Shown one piece after another: positions 35,796 to 48,664 of a DNA stretch of 64,000 bases. Below the pieces are notes generated by a model. The model had not been told where the DNA came from and searched no databases. It worked only from the letters and a program-made list of their open reading frames with translations. Source of the stretch: Streptomyces sp. NBC_01497 (GTDB taxonomy: Bacteria > Actinomycetota > Actinomycetes > Streptomycetales > Streptomycetaceae); NCBI RefSeq assembly GCF_036250695.1, contig NZ_CP109427.1, positions 5,022,001 through 5,086,000 of the forward strand. The letters run 5' to 3'. A program made the position numbers and the translations under genes. How positions within the stretch are numbered: position 1 is the stretch's first letter; each line of letters opens with the position of its first letter.

Positions 35796-36445
35796 GTGAA
35801 CGGCGCGGGGATCAGGCGCGGAACGGGTACGGTCGCGCTCGTGCTCGTCGCGCCCACCGGCCTCGTCGGAGCGGCCCGGGCCGCTCTGCCCCCGGCGAGG
35901 CCGGCCACCGCAGGGCCGTGGACGTCGACCGGCGGGCGGACGGTACGGCCACCCGGTTGCACATCGCGCTCGACCCGGAGGCCGACGGCTCCGCACCCAC
36001 GTTGACCACCGCCCAGCGCCACGAACTCGCGGCGATCGGCGCCGAGAACGGGAGGGGCGCCGCCGCCGGCAAGGCGAAGGGGCCCGCGACACTGCGCTGC
36101 GACAAGAACCCGCACTGGAGCGACGCCAGAGGCCGGCTCGACAAGCGGTTCAACTGCCACCACTCCACCGTGAACTGGGGTTACCGGATCTCCGCCGGGC
36201 TGCGGTCGGTCATCACGGGCCGCGTGGCGGAACGGGGGACGTCGTGGTGGAAGAACGGCAGGCACATGCCCAAGAACGCACCGCACACGGTGGCGAGGAA
36301 CTACCACTTCCACGGCACCTTCGAGCCGGTCGGGCACGGCAGCCACGTACAGTCGCAGGACTACATGACGTTCCGTGTCACCATCGGCGGACGGACCGGT
36401 ACCGGCACCCTGACGTGGACCAGCAACGTCAAGACGAAGAAGTAG
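35796..36445 (+). pseudogene. Secreted protein gene with an apparent frameshift
   Basis: A good Sec signal peptide (from GTG 35796: GIRRGTGTVALVLVAPTGLV GAARA) is in one frame, and the mature part is in another frame from about 35905-35935 on. The mature part reads VDVDRRADGTATRLHIALDP, then TLRCDKNPHWSDARG, RFNCHHSTVNWGYRI and a beta-rich tail. One extra G near GCAGGGCC would join them into a protein of about 217 residues. The mature frame has strong coding character, with no family I recognise. A sequencing error is the alternative to real decay. Confidence 0.6.
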
Positions 36446-36451
36446 TCAGCC

Positions 36452-37027
36452 ATGCGTCTCTCCCGTGACATCGCCCGGGCCTGGGCCGAGGCGATCCTCG
36501 CGCAGCTCGGCGCGCCGGCCGGGCACACCCTGACCGTGACCGGCCGGGGCTTCTCCGCCGGTGCCGGTGCCGTGGCTTCCACGGACGCGGACGCGGACGC
36601 GGGCCCGGACGCGGGCGCGGGCGCGCAGGACAGCGGGCCCGGGGCCGGGCCCGGGGGCGCCTTCGCTTCCTCGCTGCGCGTCACCCCGGACGACGGGCGC
36701 CCGTCGGGCGGCGATGTCGCCGGGGCCGCGCCGGGTGCCGCCGCCGACGGCGATGCCGAGGGCGATGCCGAGGGCGTGCTGGTCACGCTCGCCTTCGCCG
36801 ACGGCTCCTCGGCCTCCGTCCACTTCGAGGAGCCCCTGCCCGAGGCCGAAGCCGTCACGCTGCTGGCCGACCAGCTCCAGGACGCGGTCCTGGAGGAGAC
36901 GGGCGGCGCACCCCGTCCTGTGTGTCCCGGCCACGGTCATCCGGCCGTGGCGGAGGTCGTCGACCAGGTCGCCTGCTGGACCTGCCCCTCCGGTGGCCCG
37001 AGGTGGCCGGTCCTCACCGCTTCCTGA
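36452..37027 (+). CDS. Hypothetical protein with acidic spacer and Cys/His tail
   Basis: The 191-residue protein starts 6 bases after the preceding gene. An N-terminal helix (RLSRDIARAWAEAILAQLGA) is followed by a DADADAG/PDAGAGA low-complexity acidic spacer. A compact part (GVLVTLAFADGSSASVHFEE, TLLADQLQDAVLEETGG) and a tail with CPGHGHP and CWTCP complete it. The tail could bind a metal ion. No family is recognised. It probably belongs to the secreted-protein transcript. Confidence 0.65.
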   Translation: MRLSRDIARAWAEAILAQLGAPAGHTLTVTGRGFSAGAGAVASTDADADAGPDAGAGAQDSGPGAGPGGAFASSLRVTPDDGRPSGGDVAGAAPGAAADGDAEGDAEGVLVTLAFADGSSASVHFEEPLPEAEAVTLLADQLQDAVLEETGGAPRPVCPGHGHPAVAEVVDQVACWTCPSGGPRWPVLTAS

Positions 37028-37094
37028 ACCGGCCGGTCGGGCTCGCGGGCCCGGTCGCGGCGGCTGCGGCTCCGTCGCCCCTGGGCGGGTGAGG

Positions 37095-38921
37095 TCAGGC
37101 GCCGCCGCTCTCGTCGTCGGCGAGGACGGCGGACCGGCGGGGCGCGACGAAGACCATGACGAGCAGCGACGCGGCGGCGGCGCACGCGGCGAACAGGAAC
37201 ACGTGCCCGGTGGCCGCGTCCACGGCCCGCCGCAGGTAGTCGGCGCCGGCGGCGGTCAGGTGTCCGGGGTCGTCGAGGGCCTGCGAGACGGAGTTGAGGT
37301 CGGTGGGCAGGCCGGGTGCCGGCGCGTGCGCGAGCCGGGACGTGAGCACGCTGTTGGCGATCGCGCCGAGGAACGCGGCGCCGACGCTCTGCCCGATCTG
37401 CCGGCAGAAGAGGATCGACGCCGTCGCCGTGCCGCGTTCGGCCCAGCTGACGGACGACTGGACGCTGATGATCTGCGGCAGTTGGAACAGGCCGAGGCCG
37501 CTGCCGAGCAGCAGCAGGACGAGGACGGGCTGCCAGGGCGAGCCGGGGAACGGCAGGAACGGGAACATCAGCAGCGCGGCCAGTGCCATGGACATGCCGA
37601 TCAGGCCGCTGCCTCGGAACCCGACGCGCGTGTAGACGCGGCTGGACAGGGCGCCCGCTATGGGCCACGCGAGGCTCATCGAGGACAGGACGAAGCCGGC
37701 CGCTATCGGGCCGAGTCCGAGCACCGACTGCGCGTACGTGGGCACGAACACCGTCGGCGTGACCATCAGCAGGCCGAGCGCGCCGAGCGCGAGGTTGACG
37801 GAGACGATCGAGCGCCGCCGCCAGACCCATCCCGGGATGATCGGTTCCGCCGCGCGCCGTTCGATCGCGATCGTCGCGCCCGCGAGGGCGAGGGAACCGC
37901 CGAAGAAGCCGAGACTCGGCGCGGACAGCCACGGCCAGGCGACGCCGCCCTGCACGAGCGCGGCGAGCAGCAGGCTTCCGGTGGCGAAGATGCCGACGGC
38001 GCCCGCCCAGTCGATACGGGCGAGGGCGCGGCCCGGGTGCGTGGTGCGCGCGACGGACGGCTCGTGCAGGTGCCGGACGATGAGGGCGAGGGCCAGGACG
38101 CCGATCGGCAGGTTGACGAGGAAGATCCAGCGCCAGTCCACGTAACCGGCGAACAGGCCGCCGACGGTGGGGCCCGCGACGGACGAGGTCGCCCAGACCG
38201 TCGACAGTTTGGCCTGGATCTTGGGCCGGTCCTTGAGCGAGTACACGTCGGCGGCGACCGTCTGCACGGTGCCCGTGAGCGCGCCGCCGCCGAGGCCCTG
38301 GATCACGCGGAACGCGATGAGGGACGGCATGTTCCAGGCGGTGGCGCACAGCAGGGAGCCGAGCAGGAACAGGGCGATGCCCGCGAGGAGGACAGGCTTG
38401 CGGCCGAAGGTGTCGGACAGCTTGCCGTAGACGGGGAGGGTGACGGTGACCGCGAGCAGGTAGCCGGAGAACAGCCAGGAGAAGAGCGGGAATCCGCCGA
38501 GGTCGCCGACGATCTGCGGAACGGCGGTGGAGACGATGGTGCTGTCGAGTGCGGCGAGCGCCGTCGACACCATCAGCGCGGCGACGAGCCAGCCACGGCC
38601 CTTGGGGGTGGGGACGGCTCCGCCCCGGTCACGGGCGGTCACGGCACGCGCCGCGCGAGCGGGGCCGCCGCCCGGGGCCGTCGCGGGGGTGGATCCCACG
38701 GCGGACCCGATGCCGGAGGCGCTGCCTGAACCGCCCCCGGCCGCCGGGCCGTTCCCGCGTGCGGATCCGGCCCCGGAAGCGTTTCCGTTCCTGTTCCCGG
38801 TCCTTGCCCCGGCCCCGGCCCCGGCTCCGCCTCCGGTCGCTGAACGGTTCGCGCGCCGTGCGGGTTCGTCGGTGTCGGTCTCGGTGTCGTCGTCGCGGGC
38901 TGGGTCGGTCTCCCCGTTCAC
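37095..38921 (-). CDS. MFS drug exporter (EmrB/QacA, DHA2 type)
   Basis: The 608-residue protein has about 14 membrane helices. Motif A reads LPVYGKLSDTFGRKPVLL, and the N-terminal helix holds the DHA2 signature ALDSTIVSTAVPQIVGDLGG. The first 110 residues are an unusual low-complexity cytoplasmic extension of Gly, Ala, Asn and Arg. GTG 38921 was chosen because GAGGGG lies upstream; a later start at about residue 100 is possible. It would export drugs or antibiotics by proton antiport and is divergent from an ABC transporter. Confidence 0.88.
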   Translation of the reverse strand: MNGETDPARDDDTETDTDEPARRANRSATGGGAGAGAGARTGNRNGNASGAGSARGNGPAAGGGSGSASGIGSAVGSTPATAPGGGPARAARAVTARDRGGAVPTPKGRGWLVAALMVSTALAALDSTIVSTAVPQIVGDLGGFPLFSWLFSGYLLAVTVTLPVYGKLSDTFGRKPVLLAGIALFLLGSLLCATAWNMPSLIAFRVIQGLGGGALTGTVQTVAADVYSLKDRPKIQAKLSTVWATSSVAGPTVGGLFAGYVDWRWIFLVNLPIGVLALALIVRHLHEPSVARTTHPGRALARIDWAGAVGIFATGSLLLAALVQGGVAWPWLSAPSLGFFGGSLALAGATIAIERRAAEPIIPGWVWRRRSIVSVNLALGALGLLMVTPTVFVPTYAQSVLGLGPIAAGFVLSSMSLAWPIAGALSSRVYTRVGFRGSGLIGMSMALAALLMFPFLPFPGSPWQPVLVLLLLGSGLGLFQLPQIISVQSSVSWAERGTATASILFCRQIGQSVGAAFLGAIANSVLTSRLAHAPAPGLPTDLNSVSQALDDPGHLTAAGADYLRRAVDAATGHVFLFAACAAAASLLVMVFVAPRRSAVLADDESGGA

Positions 38922-39462
38922 CGGTGGTGTTCCCCTCGTAGGCCATGCCGCCGTGCGCGGCGCTGTGCCGTCGCTCGTACGACGGCGTGTGCCCCGCCGA
39001 CCGTGCCGTGCCGCGGTCAGCGGCCGTCGCGGGCGTCCCGCTGCTGCCCGTACGCGGCTGCCGTGCCCGACTTCCGGCGCGGCGCCCGTCACCCGAGGGC
39101 GGTGTGGTGCCGCCCCTCAGCCTCTCACCCCCCGCTCACCTGCGGGAGAGCGCCTCCCTCCACCTCAGGGCTCAACCTGCGGGTGGACTCCCCCTAGGGG
39201 GCCCTCCTCACTGATACCCAGGGCCCGTTCGTCCCGCTGGAGGAGGTGGGGACGCGGGGGTGGTCCTTAGCTTGTTCTTAAGGGTCCGACCGTACGGGCC
39301 CGGTGCCCGCCGCTCCTGCGCGCGGCGGGCCGGGGGCGGGGGCCCCAGCGCCGGGGGTGGGGAAAACCCCAGCACAAGACTGCGCTGGGCACCAGCGCGC
39401 CGGGGCCCCCGTGAACGGAAGACTTGCGTCAGCCGAAGCACCACCGACATAGGAGACATACC
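38922..39462. other. Divergent intergenic region between MFS exporter and ABC transporter
   Basis: About 540 bases without a convincing gene. It holds a 12-base perfect palindrome at 39190-39201, an imperfect inverted repeat CCTTA...TAAGG at about 39262-39280, and a GC-rich hairpin near 39370. The ABC start is preceded by AGGAGA. Regulation of the transporter probably acts here. Confidence 0.45.
39190..39201. promoter_or_regulatory. Candidate operator palindrome
   Basis: CCCCCTAGGGGG is a perfect palindrome lying 262 bases before the ABC transporter start and 269 bases before the MFS start. It may bind a regulator of either gene; none is encoded nearby. Confidence 0.35.
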
Positions 39463-40251
39463 GTGACCACTGCTGTCAGCACACCCAGGCACGGGGGTAC
39501 TGGAGGGCGTACGGCAGTCGCGGCGCGAGCGCGACAGGTCGTCAAGGCGTACGGGGCGGGGGAGACCCGCGTCGTCGCGCTCGACCACGTCGATGTGGAC
39601 ATCGCGAAGGGGCAGTTCACCGCGATCATGGGGCCCTCGGGGTCCGGCAAGTCGACGCTGATGCACTGCCTCGCGGGCCTGGACACGGTGACGTCGGGGG
39701 AGATCTTCCTGGACGACACGGAGATCACCCGGCTCAAGGACAAGCACCTCACGCAGTTGCGCAGGGACCGGATCGGCTTCATCTTCCAGGCGTTCAACCT
39801 GCTGCCGACGCTGAACGCGATCGAGAACATCACGCTGCCGATGGACATCGCGGGTCGCCGGCCCGACCAGGATTGGCTGCGGCGGGTGGTGGAGACGGTG
39901 GGCCTCGGCGACCGCCTCAAGCACCGGCCGACGCAGTTGTCCGGCGGACAGCAGCAACGCGTCGCGGTGGCCCGGGCCCTGGCGGCCCGGCCCGAGATCA
40001 TCTTCGGTGACGAGCCGACGGGCAACCTCGACTCGCGGGCGGGCGCAGAGGTCCTGGGCTTCCTGCGCACGTCCGTCGACGAGCTGGGCCAGACCATCGT
40101 GATGGTGACGCACGACCCGGTGGCCGCCTCCTACGCGGACCGGGTGGTGTATCTCGCGGACGGCAGGATCGTCGACGAGATGTACCGGCCGACGGCCGAC
40201 TCGGTGCTCGACCGGATGAAGCACTTCGAGGCGCGGGGGCGTACGTCGTGA
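39463..40251 (+). CDS. ABC transporter ATP-binding protein (MacB/LolD type)
   Basis: The 262-residue ATPase has Walker A GPSGSGKST, Q-loop FIFQAFNLLPTLNAIEN, signature LSGGQQQR, Walker B IIFGDEPTGNLDS and the switch His in VTHDP. TGNLDSRAGAEVL is typical of ABC partners of FtsX-like permeases. GTG 39463 follows AGGAGA at 6 bases. Its TGA overlaps the permease GTG (GTGA), so the two are translationally coupled. Confidence 0.95.
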   Translation: MTTAVSTPRHGGTGGRTAVAARARQVVKAYGAGETRVVALDHVDVDIAKGQFTAIMGPSGSGKSTLMHCLAGLDTVTSGEIFLDDTEITRLKDKHLTQLRRDRIGFIFQAFNLLPTLNAIENITLPMDIAGRRPDQDWLRRVVETVGLGDRLKHRPTQLSGGQQQRVAVARALAARPEIIFGDEPTGNLDSRAGAEVLGFLRTSVDELGQTIVMVTHDPVAASYADRVVYLADGRIVDEMYRPTADSVLDRMKHFEARGRTS

Positions 40252-42827
40252 CCATCTTCAAGACCTCCCTGCGCAACTTCCTCGCGCACAAGGGCCGGAT
40301 GGCTCTGTCGGCGATCGCGGTCCTGCTGTCGGTGGCGTTCGTCTCGGGCACGCTCGTGTTCACCGACACGATGGACACCACCTTCGACAAGCTCTTCGCG
40401 GTGACGGCGTCGGACGTGACCGTCGCTCCGAAGACCCCCGGGGCCGGGTCGGGCGGGTCCACCGGGAAGCCGGACTCGCTGCCGGCCGCGACCATGGCGC
40501 GGATAGCGAAGGTGCCGGGCGTGCGCTCCGTCGAGGGCGGCGTGTCCAGCCAGTCCGTCACCGTCGTCGACGGGCGCGACAAGAACGTCGGCGCGACGAG
40601 CGGCGCCCCGACCATCGCGGGCAACTGGACCTCGGGCGACGCGAAGTCGATGGACGTGACCTCGGGCCACCGGCCCACGCGCGCCGGCGAGGTGATGGTC
40701 GACGCGGACACCGCGAAGAAGCACCACCTGCGCATCGGCGACACCCTGCGGACCATCACCGGCTCCGGTGACTTCACGGCGCGGATCTCCGGCGTCGCCA
40801 CCTTCAAGGTGACCAACCCGGGCGCGACCGTCCTCTACTACGACACCGCCACGGCGCAGCGCGAACTCCTCGGCGCGACAGGCCGGTTCACCGCCTTCAA
40901 CGTGAACGCCGCACAGGGCGTGCCCGACACGCAGGTCAAGCGGGACGTCGAGAAGGCGCTCGCCGGCACCGGCTCGTACACGATCCGGACGCAGAAGGAG
41001 TCCGCCGACGCGAACAAGAAGGACATCGGCTCCTTCCTCGACGTGATCAAGTACGCGATGCTCGGGTTCGCCGGGATCGCGTTCCTCGTCGGGATCTTCC
41101 TGATCGTCAACACCTTCTCGATGCTGGTCGCCCAGCGCACCCGGGAGATCGGGCTCATGCGGGCGCTGGGCTCCAGCCGCAAGCAGATCAACCGCTCGGT
41201 ACTGACGGAGGCGGTGCTGCTCGGCGTCGTCGGGTCGGTGACGGGTGTCGCGGCGGGCGTCGGGCTCGCGGTGGCGCTGATGAAGGTGATGGGCGCGGCG
41301 GGCATGGACCTGTCCACGCAGGACCTGACCGTCACCTGGCGCACCCCGGTGGTGGGGCTCGCGCTCGGCATCGTGGTCACCGTCGTCGCCGCGTACATCC
41401 CGGCGCGGCGCGGCGGGAAGATCTCGCCGATGGCGGCGCTGCGGGACGCGGGCACCCCCGCCGACGGCCGCGCGGGGCGCATCCGCGGCGGCGTCGGTCT
41501 GCTGCTGACGCTCGGCGGCGGTCTCGCGCTGTATGCCGCGACGCAGCAGGGCAAGGCCGGCGAGGCGTCGCCGCTGCTCGGCCTCGGTGTCGTCGCGACG
41601 CTCATCGGGTTCGTCGTCATCGGGCCGCTGCTGGCGGGCGGAGTGGTGCGGGCGATCAGCGCGGTCGTGCTGCGGCTGTTCGGACCGGTGGGACGGTTGG
41701 CGGAGCGCAACGCCCTGCGCAACCCGCGCCGTACGGGAGCGACCGGCGCGGCGCTGATGATCGGCCTCGCGCTCGTGGCGTGCCTGTCGGTGGTGGGCTC
41801 CTCGATGGTCGCCTCCGCGACGGACGAGGTGGACCGCACGGTGGGCGCGGACTTCATCATCCAGTCGCAGACGGGCCAGCCGATCGTGCGGCAGGCGCAG
41901 GCCGCGCTCCAGCGGACGCCCGGCCTGGACCACGTCACCCGGTACAAGGACATGGACGCGACGCTCACCACGCCGGACGGGTCGGTGCAAAAGCACGCGC
42001 CGCTCGTCGCCGCGGACCCGTCGTACGCATCGGACCTGCGCCGCGACACCACCGAGGGCAGCCTGTCCGCCGCGTACGGCGCGAACGCCATGTCGGTGGG
42101 TGCGACGTACGCGAAGGCCCACCACGTGCGGGCCGGGGACACGATGACCGTCGCGTTCACGGGCGGCAGGACCGCGCATCTGAAGGTCGCCGCGGTCACC
42201 TCCGACAAGGGCGTCATCGACACGGGCGTGATGTACACGAACATCACGACGGCCGAGCGGTACCTGCCGGCCGACCGCATGCCGGAGAGCCAGATCATGT
42301 TCGCCGCGGCGAAGGACGGCCGGGAGAAGCAGGCGTACACGGCGCTCAAGGACGCGATGGCGCCGTACCCGCAGTACTCCGTGCAGGACCAGACCGACTA
42401 CAAGAAGTCGCTCCAGGACCAGATCGGCCAACTGCTCGACCTGGTCTACGGGCTGCTGGCACTGGCGATCGTCGTCGCGGTGCTGGGCGTCGTGAACACG
42501 CTGGCCCTCTCGGTGGTGGAGCGGACCCGCGAGATCGGCCTCATGCGTGCCATCGGCCTCTCGCGGCGCCAGCTGCGCCGCATGATCCGGCTGGAGTCCG
42601 TGGTGATCGCCCTGTTCGGCGCACTGATCGGCCTCGGACTCGGGATGGGGTGGGGCACGGCGGCACAGAAACTGCTGGCACTCGAAGGGCTGGGCGTGCT
42701 GAGCATCCCGTGGCCCACGATCATCGGGGTCTTCGTGGCCTCGGCCTTCGTCGGCCTGCTGGCGGCCCTCTTCCCGGCGTTCCGGGCGGGACGGATGAAC
42801 GTCCTGAACGCGATCGCCAGCGAATAG
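40248..42827 (+). CDS. ABC transporter permease with two FtsX domains
   Basis: The 859-residue protein has an N-terminal membrane anchor (ALSAIAVLLSVAFVSGTLVF), a large outer MacB-like domain, and a first FtsX block (MLGFAGIAFLVGIFLIVNTF ... REIGLMRALGSSRKQI). A duplicated half follows: anchor ALMIGLALVACLSVVGSSMV, outer domain, and second FtsX block ending in REIGLMRAIGLSRRQL and VFVASAFVGLLAALFPAF. Such transporters usually act on lipids, peptides or antibiotics by mechanical force rather than classical transport. It overlaps the ATPase gene. Confidence 0.93.
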   Translation: MTIFKTSLRNFLAHKGRMALSAIAVLLSVAFVSGTLVFTDTMDTTFDKLFAVTASDVTVAPKTPGAGSGGSTGKPDSLPAATMARIAKVPGVRSVEGGVSSQSVTVVDGRDKNVGATSGAPTIAGNWTSGDAKSMDVTSGHRPTRAGEVMVDADTAKKHHLRIGDTLRTITGSGDFTARISGVATFKVTNPGATVLYYDTATAQRELLGATGRFTAFNVNAAQGVPDTQVKRDVEKALAGTGSYTIRTQKESADANKKDIGSFLDVIKYAMLGFAGIAFLVGIFLIVNTFSMLVAQRTREIGLMRALGSSRKQINRSVLTEAVLLGVVGSVTGVAAGVGLAVALMKVMGAAGMDLSTQDLTVTWRTPVVGLALGIVVTVVAAYIPARRGGKISPMAALRDAGTPADGRAGRIRGGVGLLLTLGGGLALYAATQQGKAGEASPLLGLGVVATLIGFVVIGPLLAGGVVRAISAVVLRLFGPVGRLAERNALRNPRRTGATGAALMIGLALVACLSVVGSSMVASATDEVDRTVGADFIIQSQTGQPIVRQAQAALQRTPGLDHVTRYKDMDATLTTPDGSVQKHAPLVAADPSYASDLRRDTTEGSLSAAYGANAMSVGATYAKAHHVRAGDTMTVAFTGGRTAHLKVAAVTSDKGVIDTGVMYTNITTAERYLPADRMPESQIMFAAAKDGREKQAYTALKDAMAPYPQYSVQDQTDYKKSLQDQIGQLLDLVYGLLALAIVVAVLGVVNTLALSVVERTREIGLMRAIGLSRRQLRRMIRLESVVIALFGALIGLGLGMGWGTAAQKLLALEGLGVLSIPWPTIIGVFVASAFVGLLAALFPAFRAGRMNVLNAIASE

Positions 42828-42834
42828 CCCCGCC

Positions 42835-42861
42835 CCGGGCCGCCCCGCGCGGGCGGCCCGG
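42835..42861 (+). terminator. Hairpin terminator after the ABC permease
   Basis: A perfect 11-base stem (CCGGGCCGCCC with its complement) encloses CGCGC, 7 bases after the permease stop. Confidence 0.7.
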
Positions 42862-42909
42862 CACGGGAACCGGCGCCGCCCGACCAGCGGCGCCGGGACA
42901 CGGGGGGAC

Positions 42910-42956
42910 GTCCGGCCCCGGCACCCGCCCTTCACGGCGGCGGGCCGGGGCCGGAC
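42910..42956. terminator. Long hairpin between convergent genes
   Basis: The outer arms 42910-42921 and 42945-42956 pair perfectly, and the inner arms CCCGCC/GGCGGG continue the stem with a small CA bulge. It lies between the permease and the leftward nucleotidyltransferase gene, so it may also terminate the latter. Confidence 0.6.
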
Positions 42957-43109
42957 GCGCGGGGGCGCTTCGACGCGGGCGGCGAAGCACAGCGGATCCG
43001 TCTCCGCTCGTCCGGGCCGGGGCGCGTGGTCGTCGCGGGGCGTCCGCCGGCCGGCGTCGGCGGGGAGCGGGTGGTGCGACCGGGCCGATGGTCGCCGGCG
43101 GTGGGGCGC

Positions 43110-44102
43110 TCACTGCTCCGGATCGTCGGCGAAGGTCGGCGCCAGCCCCCTCGTCAGGCGCGCGGAGAACTCTGCCTCACGCCCCGCGAACTGCGGGTAT
43201 TCGGCGGCGAAGTGATGCCATTCCACATAACGCAGAGCCTCGTGCAGATCCGTGCCGAGCAGGTCTTCCCGCCCGGGCGCGGCCTGTTCTCCGCCCAGCC
43301 GGAAGACCTCCTGCAGCAGGGAGTTCGGCAGGGCGTGGCGTTCCGCCAGCAGAGCGGCATCGTAGAGGTCCTTGCCCTGCGCGTGCACGTCGTTGACCAG
43401 CCACATCACCTTCCAGGCCAGGGACAGCGCGGGGGTGGCCCCGTACAGGTGCCCGCCGGAGGGCAGCTCGATCAGCAGCGGCGGATCGGGCAACGACTCG
43501 CCGAAGACGAAGTCCAGTTGTACCCAGCCTCCCGGCGTGTCCGGCGCCGACCAGGGCAGCATCATGCGCCGTCCCGGTACCCGCTCGTAGGTCCAGATGT
43601 CCTCGCACACGGCAAGGGACGCGTCGAGGCGTACCCCGTCCGTCCGCTCGGCGGCCTGAGCCTGGGCGGCCTCGGCGACACCCGCGAACAGTGCCGAGGT
43701 CCGCTCCTCATCGATGTGCCACGACTCGGGAACCACCACGAAGTCCAGATCACCGGGCTCTCGTGCCTGCTCGCCGAACCACAGGGCAAGCAGCTCGCTG
43801 CCGCGCAGGACCAGCGACTCGGCCCATGCGGAGGCAGCCACCCCGTCGCGCACGGCGCACAGCGCTCCCGACCGGGCGCTCTGCCACGCCCGGGTCGCCT
43901 CGGGGGAGGGGAAGAGTGGATCTGCGGACCGGAAGGCGTTGGGGAACTGCTTGAGCGCCGGATCGAACACGAGTTCCTGCACGGCTTCTGCGTCCAGTAC
44001 GCGCAGCAGTGTCCGGGGCACCTCGTCGGGAAGGGAGCTCAGTGCGTTGCCCTGTACGTCGCGGGGGACGACGCCCTCCGCCGCGTCACGTTCCGTGTTC
44101 AT
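43110..44102 (-). CDS. AbiEii/AbiGii-like nucleotidyltransferase
   Basis: The 330-residue protein has the nucleotidyltransferase core ESLVLRGSELLALWFGEQAR followed by EPGDLDFVVVPESW. This is the G-S ... D-x-D pattern (DLDF) of AbiEii-type enzymes. A later conserved Asp lies in GWVQLDFVFGE, and helical parts follow (LAWKVMWLVNDVHAQGKDLY DAALLAE). AbiEii proteins act as toxins in abortive-infection systems by transferring nucleotides to RNA. Its ATG overlaps the stop of the upstream gene as ATGA. The usual AbiEi antitoxin with a winged helix is not present; the partner is a different protein. Confidence 0.72.
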   Translation of the reverse strand: MNTERDAAEGVVPRDVQGNALSSLPDEVPRTLLRVLDAEAVQELVFDPALKQFPNAFRSADPLFPSPEATRAWQSARSGALCAVRDGVAASAWAESLVLRGSELLALWFGEQAREPGDLDFVVVPESWHIDEERTSALFAGVAEAAQAQAAERTDGVRLDASLAVCEDIWTYERVPGRRMMLPWSAPDTPGGWVQLDFVFGESLPDPPLLIELPSGGHLYGATPALSLAWKVMWLVNDVHAQGKDLYDAALLAERHALPNSLLQEVFRLGGEQAAPGREDLLGTDLHEALRYVEWHHFAAEYPQFAGREAEFSARLTRGLAPTFADDPEQ

Positions 44103-44731
44103 GTGGACACCAACCATCCTTCGTCGAGTTCCGGACCGGTGTCCACCAGGACGTACTCCCGCTCCACGTCGAGCACCTCGTACCTCCCGAGGTCCGACAG
44201 CAGCGCGTGCAGGAGCCGCTCGGCGTGCGGGGCACCGACCCCGTGGCAGCGCTGTGTGACGAAGCGCTCTTCCCGGCCGTCGGGCCGCCGCCTCCGCGCG
44301 TTGCACGAGACATGCGCCCCGTGCCGTACGGCCAGGGCCACCAGAGCGTCCCGGTCATACGCCGGATCGAGCAGCAGCTTCACATGGTGCTCGAAGTGCC
44401 GCCCGGCGTCCGCGCGACCGGGTATGCGGGCGTCGCCCCGAGGCACCTCGGCAGCCCACGGCGCGCACTCGACCTTGATCCGTGCCACCGCGAATCCGTC
44501 GTGGGCGAGCGCGTCCGCTATCTGCCGCACGGCCGAGACCTCCTCCGGACAGGTGGGCCGGCTTCCGCGCAGCGTCAGCATCGGCTGCGAGGCCGTGCGC
44601 CCCCGGGCCAGTGCGATGTGGGTGAACTTCACTCCGGCCCGGGCCGCCGCCCAGCGCTCCAGCCTGCGCAACTCGTCCCCCTCGCACAGCACCGTGATGT
44701 GGCTCTCGTACACCGGGACAGGATGCACCAT
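44099..44731 (-). CDS. Unknown partner of the AbiEii-like protein
   Basis: The 210-residue protein is not recognised. Conserved-looking stretches are PVYESHITVLCEGDELRRLE, GVKFTHIALARG, FEHHVKLLL, HGAHVSCNARR and EERFVTQRCHG. Repeated His-hydrophobic-Thr/Ser elements (SHIT, AHVS) recall 2H phosphoesterases, but I cannot confirm this. The ATG is read just after an AT-rich stretch (TTTGTTTTTG on the plus strand) with no ribosome site, so the transcript may be leaderless; a GTG at 44728 is also possible. It is coupled to the nucleotidyltransferase gene and divergent from mfd. Confidence 0.65.
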   Translation of the reverse strand: MVHPVPVYESHITVLCEGDELRRLERWAAARAGVKFTHIALARGRTASQPMLTLRGSRPTCPEEVSAVRQIADALAHDGFAVARIKVECAPWAAEVPRGDARIPGRADAGRHFEHHVKLLLDPAYDRDALVALAVRHGAHVSCNARRRRPDGREERFVTQRCHGVGAPHAERLLHALLSDLGRYEVLDVEREYVLVDTGPELDEGWLVST

Positions 44732-44962
44732 CCAGTGTCGAATGAATGTTTGTTTTTGCCGCCGGCGCACGCGGGACCACCGCCGCCCCGTGCCCGCACC
44801 CGGCGGACGGAGCCCCCGCCCCGCACCCCCACGACGCCCCCCGCACCACCCCCCGAGCGGCGCCCGCGCACGGACGGGAAGCGCCGTCGTACTCTGGAGC
44901 CCCCGGCCCGTGACACGTGTCGGGCCCTTCGCGTTGCCCCCGGACCCGGACGGAAGACCTTC

Positions 44963-48517
<3,555 letters not shown>

Positions 48518-48549
48518 ACCCCGCGCCCGCCCGGCTCGCCGCACCCACC

Positions 48550-48573
48550 GCGCCCCCGCGCGGGCGGGGGCGC
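48550..48573 (+). terminator. Hairpin terminator after mfd
   Basis: A perfect 10-base stem (GCGCCCCCGC with GCGGGGGCGC) has a 4-base loop, 33 bases after the mfd stop. Confidence 0.65.
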
Positions 48574-48621
48574 CCGGGCGGGGGCAGGCACTCCCGGGGG
48601 TGCCGAGGGCGCCGCGGGCGG

Positions 48622-48664
48622 GTGTTCGGGTGCCGTGACGTGCGAGTGTTCGGGTGCGGTGACG
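48622..48664. repeat. 19-bp direct repeat before the HNH lipoprotein gene
   Basis: GTGTTCGGGTGCCGTGACG at 48622-48640 recurs at 48646-48664 with one change and a 24-base period. It lies in the leader of the next gene. Confidence 0.55.

Noticed and set aside
36561..38729. 722-codon plus-strand frame opposite the MFS exporter
   Set aside because: Low-complexity charged product without domains; the opposite strand encodes a clear 14-helix transporter.
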